Shown: in pieces, positions 1-6,105 of the stretch
How the letters are laid out: every line of letters starts with the position of its first letter
How positions within the stretch are numbered: the stretch's first letter is position 1
From: Kouleothrix aurantiaca
GTDB lineage: Bacteria > Chloroflexota > Chloroflexia > Chloroflexales > Roseiflexaceae
Reading direction: 5' to 3'
Assembly (NCBI GenBank): GCA_001399705.1
Contig: LJCR01000152.1
Coordinates: forward strand, 1-6,105
DNA length: 6,105 bases
Notes under the pieces: model-generated
The model's input: only the letters and a program-made list of their open reading frames with translations
Told to the model about the DNA's origin: nothing
The model's database searches: none
Translations under genes and position numbers: made by a program

Positions 1-2106
1 AGTGAGGATTGCGCGGCGCGACAGGCTCACTTTGCCGGTGCCAGCATCAACGCCAATGACCATGACATTGATCTCATCGCCCAGATTGACGACGTCTTCC
101 ACATTCTCAACGCGGTTCACGTCCAGCTCGGAAACGTGCACCATGCCGTCTTTGCCGGGAACCAGGTTGACGAACGCGCCAAACGGCATAATACGCACAA
201 CCTTGCCCAGGAAGACTTCGCCGACTTTGATCTCGCGCGTCAGCGCTTCGATCATCGACACGGCCTTCTTCGCGCCCTCGCCGTCGGCGGTCGAGACAAA
301 CACGCGGCCATCGTCCTCGACGTCGATCTGCGCGCCGGTGCTTTCGGTGATGCTGCGGATGGTTTTGCCACCCGGCCCGATCAGCGCGCCAATCTTCTCG
401 GGGTTGATTTGGATGGTGATGATCCGCGGCGCGTATTCCGACAGATCTTCGCGTGGCGAGCTGATCGCCGCTTCCATCTTGCCGAGAATAAACAGCCGGC
501 CATCGCGCGCCTGCGCAAACGCCTGGCGCATGATGTCGTAGGTGATGCCGGTGGTCTTGATGTCCATCTGCAAACCAGTGACACCTTCGCTGGTACCGGC
601 AACCTTGAAGTCCATGTCGCCGAGCGCGTCTTCCAGGCCCTGAATATCGGTCAGAACCTTCCACTGGCCTTCAGGGCCGGTGATCAGGCCCATCGCAACA
701 CCCGCGACATGCCGCTTGATCGGCACGCCCGCGTCCATCAGCGAAAGGCTGGAACCGCAGACCGACGCCATAGACGACGAACCGTTCGACGAAAGCACCT
801 CGGAGACCAGGCGCATCGTGTAGGGGAATTCGTCCTTGCTGGGCAGAACCGCCAGCAGCGAGCGCTCGGCCAGCGCGCCGTGCCCGATGTCGCGGCGGCG
901 CGGCGAGCCAATGCGGCGCGCTTCGCCAGTGCTGTAGGGCGGGAAGTTGTAGTGGTGGATGTAGCGTTTGGTCGTCTCGATGCCCAGATCGTCGAGGCGC
1001 TGCTCGTCGCCCGGCGCGCCGAGCGTGGTGATCGTCAGCACCTGCGTCTGGCCGCGGGTGAACAGGCCAGTGCCATGCACGCGCGGCACAACACCGGTGT
1101 CGATCGAGATCGGGCGGATCTCGGTGGTGGTGCGCCCATCGACGCGCTGGCCGCGCTCGAGGATCGTTGAGCGAACTTCTTCCTTCAGCAGCGCATCAAA
1201 CGCCTTCTGCACCGCCTTGACGCGGGCAGGCATTTCTTCCTCGGGCTCGTCGGCGGTGAACTGTGCCAGGACATCCTGGCGCAGCGCCTCGGTGGCCTCG
1301 TCGCGCGAGCCTTTGTTCGAGTTGTTGATCGCGTCTTTCAGGCGGCGGCCCATGTAGCTGGCAACCGCTTCGTTCAGCGATGTGTCGGCGACGGGCGCGA
1401 TAAATTCGCGCTTGGGCCGGCCGGCCAGCGCCACCAGCTGCTCTTGCAGCTCGCAGACCTGCTTGCAGATTGCGTGGCCCTGCATAACTGCGTCGAGCAT
1501 TTCGTCTTCTGTCAGCTCGTGCGCGCCCGCTTCGACCATGAGCACGGCATCTTTGGTGCCAGCCACAACCAGGTCAAGGCGGCTGTTCGCCATGTCGGGC
1601 ATCTCGGGGTTCATCACCAGCTGCCCGTCGAGGTAGCCGACCAGCGCCGCGCCGACCGGGCCGGCGAACGGGATGTCGGAGATTGCCAGCGCCGCCGAGG
1701 CACCGATGATCGCCAGCGGGCCGGGATCGTTGATCATATCGATCGAGAAGGTGGTGATGATCACCTGCACTTCGTTGCGGTAGCCCTTGGGGAAGAGCGG
1801 GCGCAACGGGCGATCGGTGAGGCGCGCCGTAAGAATCGCGGTGGTGGTGGGCCGCCCCTCGCGCTTGAAGAAGCTGCCCGGAATTTTACCGGCCGAGTAC
1901 ATGCGCTCTTCGTAATCGACGGTCAGCGGAAAGAAGTCAATTCCTTCGCGTGGCTCTTTTGCGCCGACCACTGTGGCCAGCAATACGGTGTCACCGTAGC
2001 GAACCGTCACCGCACCATCGGCCTGCTCGGCCAGCCGACCCGCCTCAAGGGTCAGCGTCCGCCCCGCTATCTCAGCGCTGACGGAATGAATTTGCCGTTC
2101 TGACAT
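1..2106 (-). CDS. pnp: Polynucleotide phosphorylase (PNPase), C-terminal tail cut by window edge
   Basis: Cytoplasmic 3'-to-5' exoribonuclease that degrades RNA by phosphorolysis, releasing nucleoside diphosphates, and that can also add 3' tails; in many bacteria it joins the RNA degradosome. The frame is open for 702 codons without a stop and runs off the left edge. The start is the ATG at 2106-2104 (protein begins MSERQIHSV), with AAGGAAAGGG at 2119-2110 as ribosome binding site. Domains in order: first RNase PH-like core about residues 1-225 ([20 protein letters not shown] and FFKREGRP motifs), an all-helical linker to about 320, second RNase PH core about 325-550, KH domain about 557-620 with GPGG loop at 577-580, and S1 domain from about 629 to near 700. 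Asp493, Asp499 and Lys501 in the [11 protein letters not shown] stretch match the catalytic Asp486/Asp492/Lys494 of the E. coli enzyme. Only a short tail after the S1 domain appears to be missing. It lies downstream of rpsO on the same strand, the usual arrangement, and is probably co-transcribed, since I see no convincing promoter in the spacer. Confidence 0.97.
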   Translation of the reverse strand, partial: MSERQIHSVSAEIAGRTLTLEAGRLAEQADGAVTVRYGDTVLLATVVGAKEPREGIDFFPLTVDYEERMYSAGKIPGSFFKREGRPTTTAILTARLTDRPLRPLFPKGYRNEVQVIITTFSIDMINDPGPLAIIGASAALAISDIPFAGPVGAALVGYLDGQLVMNPEMPDMANSRLDLVVAGTKDAVLMVEAGAHELTEDEMLDAVMQGHAICKQVCELQEQLVALAGRPKREFIAPVADTSLNEAVASYMGRRLKDAINNSNKGSRDEATEALRQDVLAQFTADEPEEEMPARVKAVQKAFDALLKEEVRSTILERGQRVDGRTTTEIRPISIDTGVVPRVHGTGLFTRGQTQVLTITTLGAPGDEQRLDDLGIETTKRYIHHYNFPPYSTGEARRIGSPRRRDIGHGALAERSLLAVLPSKDEFPYTMRLVSEVLSSNGSSSMASVCGSSLSLMDAGVPIKRHVAGVAMGLITGPEGQWKVLTDIQGLEDALGDMDFKVAGTSEGVTGLQMDIKTTGITYDIMRQAFAQARDGRLFILGKMEAAISSPREDLSEYAPRIITIQINPEKIGALIGPGGKTIRSITESTGAQIDVEDDGRVFVSTADGEGAKKAVSMIEALTREIKVGEVFLGKVVRIMPFGAFVNLVPGKDGMVHVSELDVNRVENVEDVVNLGDEINVMVIGVDAGTGKVSLSRRAILT

Positions 2107-2109
2107 ACA

Positions 2110-2119
2110 CCCTTTCCTT
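2110..2119 (-). promoter_or_regulatory. Ribosome binding site of pnp
   Basis: On the minus strand this reads AAGGAAAGGG; its AGGA core sits 8 bases ahead of the ATG at 2106. It fixes the pnp start. A small hairpin (2124-2140, seven pairs including one G-U, three-base loop) lies just upstream of it and leaves the site itself exposed. Confidence 0.7.
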
Positions 2120-2247
2120 GGAGAACCGCACCTTGCGGCTCGTAGCGGGGCGTTAGGTACTGGAGGCTGCCCAGGCCGGTTTAACCTTCCCGTTCAAGCT
2201 CCAATCCCTAACAACCCCAAACGAATAAACAAGAACCTACAACAGAC

Positions 2248-2278
2248 GCAAGCCCAGGGCACTATGCTCTGGGCTTGC
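2248..2278 (-). promoter_or_regulatory. Stem-loop in the rpsO-pnp spacer, candidate processing or attenuation site
   Basis: The arms 2248-2260 and 2266-2278 form a 13-position stem around a five-base loop. As minus-strand RNA twelve positions pair and one is an A-C mismatch; as plus-strand RNA that position is a G-U pair. No run of T follows on the minus strand (the next bases are GTCTGTTGTAGG), so a classical intrinsic terminator is unlikely. In E. coli the rpsO-pnp spacer holds a stem that RNase III cuts and through which PNPase represses its own synthesis. A similar role here is inferred from position only. Partial termination after rpsO is the alternative. Confidence 0.55.
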
Positions 2279-2385
2279 ACAACACGAGCCAAATTGAACG
2301 TGCATGAGGAATGCTCGAAGCAACATTCCAGACTGGTTGATCAGCAACTGAGCTGATAGCATCCTCGTGCGACCGCTCTCACGCA

Positions 2386-2655
2386 TTACCGGCGCAGACC
2401 AAGCCGTTCAATCAGCTGCCGATAGCGATCTTTATCTTTGCTGCTCAGGTAGGCCAGCAAGCGGCGCCGGCGACCTACCAGCTTCAACAAACCACGGCGC
2501 GAGTGATGATCGTGCGCGTGTGTTTTCAAATGTTCAATGAGCTGATTAATCCGCTCAGTCAAGAGGGCGACCTGCACCTCGGGGGAGCCAGTGTCGGTAC
2601 CATGGACCTGATAATCGGTGATGATACCAGTCTTATCTTCTTTTTCTAGCGCCAC
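2386..2655 (-). CDS. rpsO: 30S ribosomal protein S15
   Basis: Primary 16S rRNA-binding protein of the small subunit platform; it binds the central domain early in assembly and also contributes to a bridge with the large subunit. The product is 89 residues, the usual family length. The family signatures are clear: [17 protein letters not shown], then [19 protein letters not shown], ending in [13 protein letters not shown] chose the GTG at 2655-2653, giving [10 protein letters not shown], because AAGGAG lies six bases upstream (2667-2662) and the protein then has canonical length. A longer frame reaching 3033 adds a non-conserved stretch that covers the promoter and is not real. pnp follows after 279 bases on the same strand. 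The leader has CTTGGC and GCCAAG segments (2717-2712 and 2689-2684) that could pair. S15 represses its own mRNA in several bacteria, but I cannot show a binding site here. Confidence 0.97.
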   Translation of the reverse strand: MALEKEDKTGIITDYQVHGTDTGSPEVQVALLTERINQLIEHLKTHAHDHHSRRGLLKLVGRRRRLLAYLSSKDKDRYRQLIERLGLRR

Positions 2656-2661
2656 AGATGT

Positions 2662-2667
2662 CTCCTT
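2662..2667 (-). promoter_or_regulatory. Ribosome binding site of rpsO
   Basis: AAGGAG on the minus strand, six bases ahead of a GTG. It decides the GTG start at 2655 over the much longer open frame. Confidence 0.8.
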
Positions 2668-2721
2668 ACTAATCGCGAGCAGGCTTGGCGCAGCCCGTCG
2701 TTCTGTTGTAAGCCAAGGGCC

Positions 2722-2730
2722 ATTATAGCA
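2722..2730 (-). promoter_or_regulatory. Extended -10 promoter for rpsO (and probably pnp)
   Basis: The minus strand reads TGCTATAAT, a perfect TATAAT hexamer preceded by the TGN element of extended -10 promoters. At 17-18 bases upstream there is only TGTGCG/GTGCGC, so a good -35 is missing, as is common when the extended element is present. The expected start point is near 2715, giving a leader of about 60 bases to the rpsO GTG. Confidence 0.65.
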
Positions 2731-2938
2731 TATCTTGCAATTTTGCGCACATTTTATGTTCATAGCCACTGTCCGAGCAGGCGTGGGTCGCCACGCGCCT
2801 TTTGAGCATCGCAAACCCGCCAACAGCCTGCAACGATAAGTATCGCGGGCGCTGAAAGCTCGTGCGCAGGCGCTTGGCGGCGATCTTTCAATCAGCCTGC
2901 AGGATTTCCGAGCCTGCCCAAAAACTGCTGCTGAGATA

Positions 2939-2947
2939 TGGTATAGT
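2939..2947 (+). promoter_or_regulatory. Extended -10 promoter for the coiled-coil gene
   Basis: TGGTATAGT, a near-consensus -10 (TATAGT) with the TGN element, followed by a T-rich stretch. No clear -35 is seen. The expected start point is near 2954, leaving about 78 bases of leader before the ATG at 3032. An earlier in-frame ATG at 2975 would have a very short leader and no ribosome binding site. Confidence 0.5.
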
Positions 2948-3031
2948 TTTTCTTCAGATTGATATTTTGCGCAAATGCCCTTGCCTGCTCCCTCGTCTTC
3001 GAATGGGCTCGCTAAACGAAAGGTCTGCACC

Positions 3032-3430
3032 ATGCCGAGCGATATCTTTGCCAGCTGGCAATCGGGCGCGATCAGCCACCGCGAAGCGATGCGGCGCCTG
3101 CTGTCCGATCTTGGCGAAGTCGAGTCGCAGATTGCGCCGCTTGAGGCAGAAAAGGCCGAGCTGCGCGCGCAAATCTCCGAGGTACTGGCCGAGATGGGCG
3201 GCCGCGCCGAATCCGAGGGCTACCGCCTGACGATCACGTCGCCGGGCGTTTCAGCCCGCTACGATGCAAAAGAGATCGATGGGATTGTGGAGTACTTGCA
3301 GGCGCGCGGCGAGGATGAGATCGCGGGCTTGATCTTGCGGGCGCGCAAGGAAAGCGCCCGCGCCGGGCAGCTGCGGATTGTGCCGCCGGGCAGCGCGCGC
3401 AAGCCCGCAAACGACGAGGCGCCGTTCTAG
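3032..3430 (+). CDS. Small coiled-coil protein of unknown function
   Basis: I do not recognise this 132-residue protein with confidence. The start is the ATG at 3032 ([12 protein letters not shown]), eight bases after GAAAGG (3018-3023); the in-frame ATG 19 codons earlier lacks a ribosome binding site. Residues about 14-55 are a long charged helix with heptad-like spacing, rich in Glu, Leu and Ala (for example [19 protein letters not shown]), probably a coiled coil. Residues 62-78 look like two short strands ([15 protein letters not shown]), residues 79-108 a second helical part, and the tail is basic and proline-rich with no structure expected. There is no signal peptide or membrane segment. 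The layout, a helical pair followed by a short strand-rich piece and an [14 protein letters not shown] segment, recalls small phage-associated coiled-coil proteins; this is a memory-based impression and weak. It is divergent from rpsO and convergent with the hydrolase gene, and is probably transcribed alone. Confidence 0.75.
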   Translation: MPSDIFASWQSGAISHREAMRRLLSDLGEVESQIAPLEAEKAELRAQISEVLAEMGGRAESEGYRLTITSPGVSARYDAKEIDGIVEYLQARGEDEIAGLILRARKESARAGQLRIVPPGSARKPANDEAPF

Positions 3431-3500
3431 CTAGTATTAGGCCATCCCGAATTATGTTTCCTGACGCAATCGATTTTAGTTTTCTCGTTGGTTCTTGACA

Positions 3501-3564
3501 ACCGACGACCGATGACCGACGACTAATCATGCCCCCGGTCGTCAGTCGTCGGTCGTCAGTCGTC
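3501..3564. repeat. Heptanucleotide-repeat inverted repeat between convergent genes
   Basis: The right half is four heptamers in a row, GGTCGTC/AGTCGTC/GGTCGTC/AGTCGTC (3537-3564), i.e. two identical 14-base copies. The left half (from 3500) is made of AACCGAC, GACCGAT, GACCGAC and GACTAAT heptamers. 3504-3523 pairs with 3538-3557 in 18 Watson-Crick pairs, one G-U and one mismatch, with a 14-base loop. On the opposite strand the mismatch and wobble change places, so the structure is about equally stable in both directions. It lies between two convergent genes and contains the stop codon (3558-3556) of the minus-strand hydrolase. Two-way termination or mRNA 3'-end protection is a reasonable inference. 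No T-run follows on either strand. The repeat form resembles dispersed heptamer repeats known from cyanobacterial genomes. Confidence 0.85.
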
Positions 3565-5289
3565 TGATCTTGGCACAATCGGCAGCAGAATATGCGATGG
3601 GTGCGCGGCATCGTGCAGGATGTGCTGCTGCGCCGGGCGCATGGCCGTGGCGCTGGCGGGGTCTTCACCGGTGTTCAGGTTGCGATCCCAGCGCGGGAAG
3701 CTGGCGCTGGCAATGTCGACCCGGATGCAGTGCCCGGCTTTGAACACATTCGCCGTCGCCCACAGGTCAATCGTAAGCTCGGTGGGCTGGCCGGGTTCGA
3801 GCGGCTCGGCGTGCGGGCCATTGCGGTAGCGCGCGCGCACAATCCCGTCGGCCAGGTTTTGTGCAAAGCCGTCCGGGTGCACATCCACCAGCCGCACCAC
3901 AAAGTCGGTGTCGGGCGCGTCGCTGGCGGCCCACAGTTTCGCCACCAGCGGGCCAGTCACTTCGGTGTCGCGGTCGAGCGGCGGCGTAGTATAGCTCAGC
4001 ACGTCGGCGCGCGCCTCGACCGGGCGCTGATCGCGCGGGCCGGGGCCGTACAACGCGTGCATCAGCAGGTTGCCACCAAGCGTCGGCGTGGGGTCGGCCG
4101 GGTCGTAAACAAAAGGGTCGGGCAGCTCGTCGTCGGGCGGCTCGGCGGAAAGAACACCCCCGGCGCGCAGGTAGAAAGGCGTCGCCTCGGCGCGGGCCAG
4201 CGGCCATTCCGCCTCGTCGCGCCAGCTATTCGCGCCCATCACAAACAGGCGCACCGGCGGCTCGGCGGCAATGCCATTGTCAATGCCCTTCAGCCAGTGG
4301 TCGAACCAGCGCACCGTCAGGCCGGTCAGGTCGCTCTGCAGGTTCATCAGCGCCATCTGCGCGCGAAAGCCAAAGTCAAGATCGCCCACGGCGTTTGAGT
4401 AGTTCACATGCGACCACGGCCCCATCACCAGCTTCGACTGGCGGGCCGCCGGGGTGCTGCCCGCGCCGCGCAGCGCTGCAAAGCTCTGCAGCGAGCCGCC
4501 GGTGAAGATGTCGTACCAGCCGCCGACGACCAGCGCCGGCACCTGCCCGCGCGCGTAGCCCGCGCGGATCGAGTAGGGCGCGAAGTAGCCCGGGTTTTCG
4601 GCATTCGCCAGTGCGGCCTGCAGGTCGCCCAGCATGCCTGCGCGCGCGAGCGGCGCGAACTCGCCCAGCGGCAGTGCCCCGTAGCCTTCGCCCCGCAGCC
4701 CATCGATCTCATTCACAACCCCCGCCAGGGCGCGCATCAGCTCGGCGGGCGGCTGGCCGGCAGTGCGCCGCACCGCCACATCGAGCGCCAGCGCATTGAG
4801 CTGCCAGTAGGCTTGCAGCCCTAGCTCAAGCGCACCGCCGCGCCCAACGGTGCCATCGCGCGCGTCCCACCACGTCAGCGCGGGCACAATTGCGCGCAGG
4901 CTTGGCGGCGCCGACTGGGCGGCCATCCATTGCGTGAAGCCGAGGTAGGAAAGGCCATACATACCCACCGCGCCGGTCGAGCCCGGCAGGCGCGCGGCCC
5001 ATTCCACGCTGTCGTAGCCGTCGCTGGCCTCGTTCTCGAACACCGCCCACGCGCCACCCGAGCGAAAGCGACCACGCACATCCTGCACGACGACGATATA
5101 GCCGGCGCGCGCCAGGCGCAGCGCGTCGCCCACGGGCAGCACGCTGGAAAAATCCTTGCCGTAGGGCGTGCGCACCAGCGCCACCGGGTAGGGGCCGCCG
5201 CCGGCCGGGCGAAAGATATTCGCGCGCAGCTCGACGCCATCGCGCATCGCGGCAGGAACGTCGAACTCAACCGAAATCTGGTCGCTCAT
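3556..5289 (-). CDS. CocE/NonD family alpha/beta hydrolase (X-Pro dipeptidyl-peptidase S15-like)
   Basis: Serine hydrolase of 577 residues, very close to the length of bacterial cocaine esterase CocE (574). The family covers esterases, acylases such as glutaryl-7-ACA acylase, and X-Pro dipeptidyl peptidases; the substrate here cannot be told from sequence. The nucleophile is Ser114 in GLSYLG, the acid is probably Asp260 in VVGGWYDIF, and the base is His294 in GPWSH. Tyr43 in RTPYGK matches the oxyanion-hole tyrosine of CocE. Domains: alpha/beta hydrolase core about 1-145 and 245-315, helical cap about 146-240, and C-terminal jelly-roll (PepX_C type) about 325-575, with DVLSYTTPPLDRDTEVTG and the TDFVVRLVDVHPDG strand. 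There is no signal peptide, so it is likely cytoplasmic. The start is the ATG at 5289 with AAGGAAG upstream. Its last codons and stop lie in the heptamer repeat at 3501-3564. It diverges from the DinB-like gene and has its own putative promoter. Confidence 0.93.
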   Translation of the reverse strand: MSDQISVEFDVPAAMRDGVELRANIFRPAGGGPYPVALVRTPYGKDFSSVLPVGDALRLARAGYIVVVQDVRGRFRSGGAWAVFENEASDGYDSVEWAARLPGSTGAVGMYGLSYLGFTQWMAAQSAPPSLRAIVPALTWWDARDGTVGRGGALELGLQAYWQLNALALDVAVRRTAGQPPAELMRALAGVVNEIDGLRGEGYGALPLGEFAPLARAGMLGDLQAALANAENPGYFAPYSIRAGYARGQVPALVVGGWYDIFTGGSLQSFAALRGAGSTPAARQSKLVMGPWSHVNYSNAVGDLDFGFRAQMALMNLQSDLTGLTVRWFDHWLKGIDNGIAAEPPVRLFVMGANSWRDEAEWPLARAEATPFYLRAGGVLSAEPPDDELPDPFVYDPADPTPTLGGNLLMHALYGPGPRDQRPVEARADVLSYTTPPLDRDTEVTGPLVAKLWAASDAPDTDFVVRLVDVHPDGFAQNLADGIVRARYRNGPHAEPLEPGQPTELTIDLWATANVFKAGHCIRVDIASASFPRWDRNLNTGEDPASATAMRPAQQHILHDAAHPSHILLPIVPRSDD

Positions 5290-5325
5290 TGTTCGTCTTC
5301 CTTATGATACAGTGGGGGTTGGCGT

Positions 5326-5353
5326 ATTGTACTGCACAGGGCAAATCGCGCAA
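5326..5353 (-). promoter_or_regulatory. Putative promoter of the CocE-like hydrolase
   Basis: On the minus strand TTGCGC (5353-5348) and TACAAT (5331-5326) are separated by 16 bases, a fair sigma-70-type match. The start point would be near 5319, about 30 bases ahead of the ATG at 5289, with AAGGAAG between. Confidence 0.4.
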
Positions 5354-5366
5354 GCGCGCCCGCCTG

Positions 5367-5385
5367 TGGTACGATCACATACGAT
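5367..5385 (+). promoter_or_regulatory. Putative promoter of the DinB-like gene, with a doubled TACGAT
   Basis: TGGTACGAT at 5367-5375 is an extended -10-like element; a second TACGAT follows at 5380-5385, exactly ten bases on. Either could serve as -10, or the pair could be a protein-binding direct repeat on one face of the helix. No good -35 is seen. It lies back to back with the hydrolase promoter, so the two genes could be controlled together. Confidence 0.35.
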
Positions 5386-5397
5386 AACCCAGAGCGC

Positions 5398-5403
5398 AAG
5401 GAG
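5398..5403 (+). promoter_or_regulatory. Ribosome binding site of the DinB-like gene
   Basis: AAGGAG seven bases ahead of the ATG at 5411. It decides this start over an open frame that extends upstream to 5312 through the promoter region. Confidence 0.75.
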
Positions 5404-5410
5404 CAAGCTA

Positions 5411-5908
5411 ATGGACGAAATTCTGAGCGCAGCCGCGCTGCGCGAGCGCGTGGCCCAGAGCTACGCCGATCTGAGCAGCGCGGCAGATGCGCTGAGCGCC
5501 GCGCAGATCGAGCGGCCCGGCGCGCAGGACGATTGGTCGGTGAAGGACATTCTGGCGCACGTAAGCTTCTGGCACAACCGCCTGGCCGCGCTGCTGGAAG
5601 CCGTGCTGAGCGGCACAGCACCCACGCCGCTGAGCGAGCCGGGCGAAGATATTGCCGCCACGGTCGACCGGGTGAACGCCGCGCACTACGCCGCCACCAA
5701 AGACCTGCCAGCCGGCACAGTCCGCGCCGATCTGGAGCATTCGTATGCGCGGGTGGTGGCAACGCTCGCCCGCCTGCGCGACGCCGACCTGGCCGACACC
5801 GGCGCGCTGAGCACGCTGCTGGGCGGCTCGGTGCTGGAGCTGATCGCGGGCGATACATACGGCCACTACGAGGAGCACCTGCCCGCGATTCAGGCGCAAA
5901 ACCAATAG
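5411..5908 (+). CDS. DinB/ClbS (DfsB)-like four-helix-bundle protein
   Basis: 165-residue, almost entirely helical protein. The signature DDWSVKDILAHVSFWHNRL (residues 40-58) is typical of the DinB-like superfamily, in particular the ClbS/DfsB (DUF1706) and related groups. Candidate metal or active-site histidines are His50 at the end of helix 2 and the HxxxH pair His152/His156 in the last helix (YGHYEEHL). The superfamily includes metal-dependent thiol transferases (bacillithiol or mycothiol type) and ClbS, which protects cells from colibactin; many members have no known role, and none can be assigned here. The start at 5411 (MDEILSAAAL) is set by AAGGAG; an upstream extension to 5312 is not supported. 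There is no signal peptide or membrane segment. It is divergent from the CocE-like hydrolase across 121 bases and convergent with a truncated gene at the right edge, with a perfect stem-loop 26 bases past its stop. Confidence 0.85.
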   Translation: MDEILSAAALRERVAQSYADLSSAADALSAAQIERPGAQDDWSVKDILAHVSFWHNRLAALLEAVLSGTAPTPLSEPGEDIAATVDRVNAAHYAATKDLPAGTVRADLEHSYARVVATLARLRDADLADTGALSTLLGGSVLELIAGDTYGHYEEHLPAIQAQNQ

Positions 5909-5934
5909 CTCCGAACAAGAAGCTACCGAGAACC

Positions 5935-5973
5935 CCGAGGCCACTGAGCTTACTTTCTACTCAGTGGCCTCGG
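5935..5973. terminator. Perfect 14-bp stem-loop, probable two-way terminator
   Basis: CCGAGGCCACTGAG (5935-5948) and CTCAGTGGCCTCGG (5960-5973) pair perfectly around an 11-base loop. It follows the DinB-like gene (stop at 5908) and covers the end of the truncated minus-strand gene, whose TAG stop lies in the loop. No T-run follows directly on either strand (the plus strand has TTTTT only at 5992-5996), so it departs from the classical intrinsic form. It may instead protect mRNA 3' ends. Confidence 0.65.
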
Positions 5974-6105
5974 TGCGCTGGGTGGCTGTGCTTTTTGGCG
6001 GTTGAAAAAGGCGCAGTGCCAGCTTGCGCGCCATCTGCAACGCGCCGTGGCGGGCGATACCACGCCGCACGCTGATCCACAGGTGAGTGCGCTGCTGTTC
6101 AACCA
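5957..6105 (-). CDS. C-terminal end of an unidentified protein, cut by the right window edge
   Basis: On the minus strand an open frame enters from the right edge and gives 48 residues from VEQQRTHLWISVRRGIARHG to a TAG at 5959-5957. The composition (RRGIARHGALQMARKLALRL, then a polar tail FQPPKSTATQRTEATE) looks like a true helical C terminus with a disordered end: no other stop, many charged residues, and little of the arginine/alanine repetition seen in shadow frames. It ends inside a stem-loop at a convergent junction, just like the hydrolase gene. I cannot name the family. It could also be a chance open frame, as it is short. Confidence 0.5.
   Translation of the reverse strand, partial: VEQQRTHLWISVRRGIARHGALQMARKLALRLFQPPKSTATQRTEATE

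Larger units (their letters stand above)
2656..3031. other. Divergent intergenic region between rpsO and the coiled-coil gene
   Basis: No gene is visible in these 376 bases. The region holds two outward-facing extended -10 promoters (2722-2730 minus, 2939-2947 plus) about 210 bases apart. In the middle, 2781-2796 forms a GC-rich hairpin of six pairs with loop GTCG, followed on the plus strand by GCCTTTT. It could terminate stray plus-strand transcription, but no gene ends there. A nine-base direct repeat, CAGCCTGCA, occurs at 2824-2832 and 2893-2901; it may be chance. Confidence 0.55.

Noticed and set aside
136..1170. Long plus-strand open frames across 2-2103
   Set aside because: They lie opposite pnp, whose minus-strand frame is unmistakable by motif. 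They are GC-driven shadow frames without ribosome binding sites or family features.
2107..2247. Separate promoter for pnp
   Set aside because: Only weak matches such as TTGCGT with TATTCG 18 bases on were found on the minus strand; too poor to report as a promoter.
2656..3033. N-terminal extension of S15 giving 215 residues
   Set aside because: The extra residues are not conserved in S15 proteins, would cover the TATAAT promoter, and have no ribosome binding site. AAGGAG plus GTG at 2655 gives the standard 89 residues.
3495..3500. Perfect TTGACA (-35 consensus) on the plus strand
   Set aside because: There is no -10 hexamer at 16-19 bases; the nearest AT-rich hexamer TAATCA is 23 bases away, and no plus-strand gene follows.
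3501..3564. CRISPR-like or phage attachment repeat
   Set aside because: The units are contiguous heptamers without spacers, and there are no cas, integrase or tRNA genes nearby.
3592..4398. 268-residue plus-strand frame opposite the hydrolase
   Set aside because: Shadow frame rich in Arg, Ala, His and Val, while the opposite strand carries a full CocE-type catalytic triad and domain order.
5533..6075. 180-residue plus-strand frame overlapping the DinB-like gene
   Set aside because: Out of frame with the conserved DWSVKDILAH motif, has an arginine-rich shadow composition, and reads through the stem-loop.

Overview
The window looks like chromosomal DNA from a GC-rich bacterium, most likely a filamentous member of the Chloroflexota (Chloroflexus/Roseiflexus relatives). 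That placement rests on the general look of the S15 and PNPase sequences as I remember the families, not on a search. There is no sign of a transposon, CRISPR array, tRNA or rRNA.

Layout. Positions 1-2106 (minus strand) hold pnp, polynucleotide phosphorylase. It is complete from its start codon through almost all of its S1 domain, and the C-terminal tail runs off the left edge. Upstream of it on the same strand, 2386-2655 is rpsO (ribosomal protein S15), an 89-residue protein starting at GTG. The 279-base rpsO-pnp spacer carries a strong stem-loop and smaller hairpins. This is the classical rpsO-pnp unit of ribosome assembly and RNA decay. An extended -10 promoter lies ahead of rpsO. Going the other way from the same 376-base spacer is a 132-residue coiled-coil protein of unknown function (3032-3430, plus).

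Positions 3556-5289 (minus) encode a CocE/NonD-type serine hydrolase with a visible Ser-Asp-His triad. Diverging from it across a 121-base promoter region is a 165-residue DinB/ClbS-like four-helix-bundle protein (5411-5908, plus). From the right edge, a previously unlisted reading frame on the minus strand (5957-6105) gives the last 48 residues of a truncated gene.

The most distinctive non-coding features are at the two convergent gene junctions. One (3501-3564) is built from heptanucleotide repeats arranged as a large inverted repeat. The other (5935-5973) is a perfect 14-bp stem-loop. In both, the stop codon of the minus-strand gene lies inside the structure, so they probably act as shared two-way transcription ends. 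Three probable promoters share an extended -10 form (TGN before the -10 hexamer). I did not find a convincing new multi-gene system. The region reads as core RNA-metabolism genes next to ordinary accessory enzymes.
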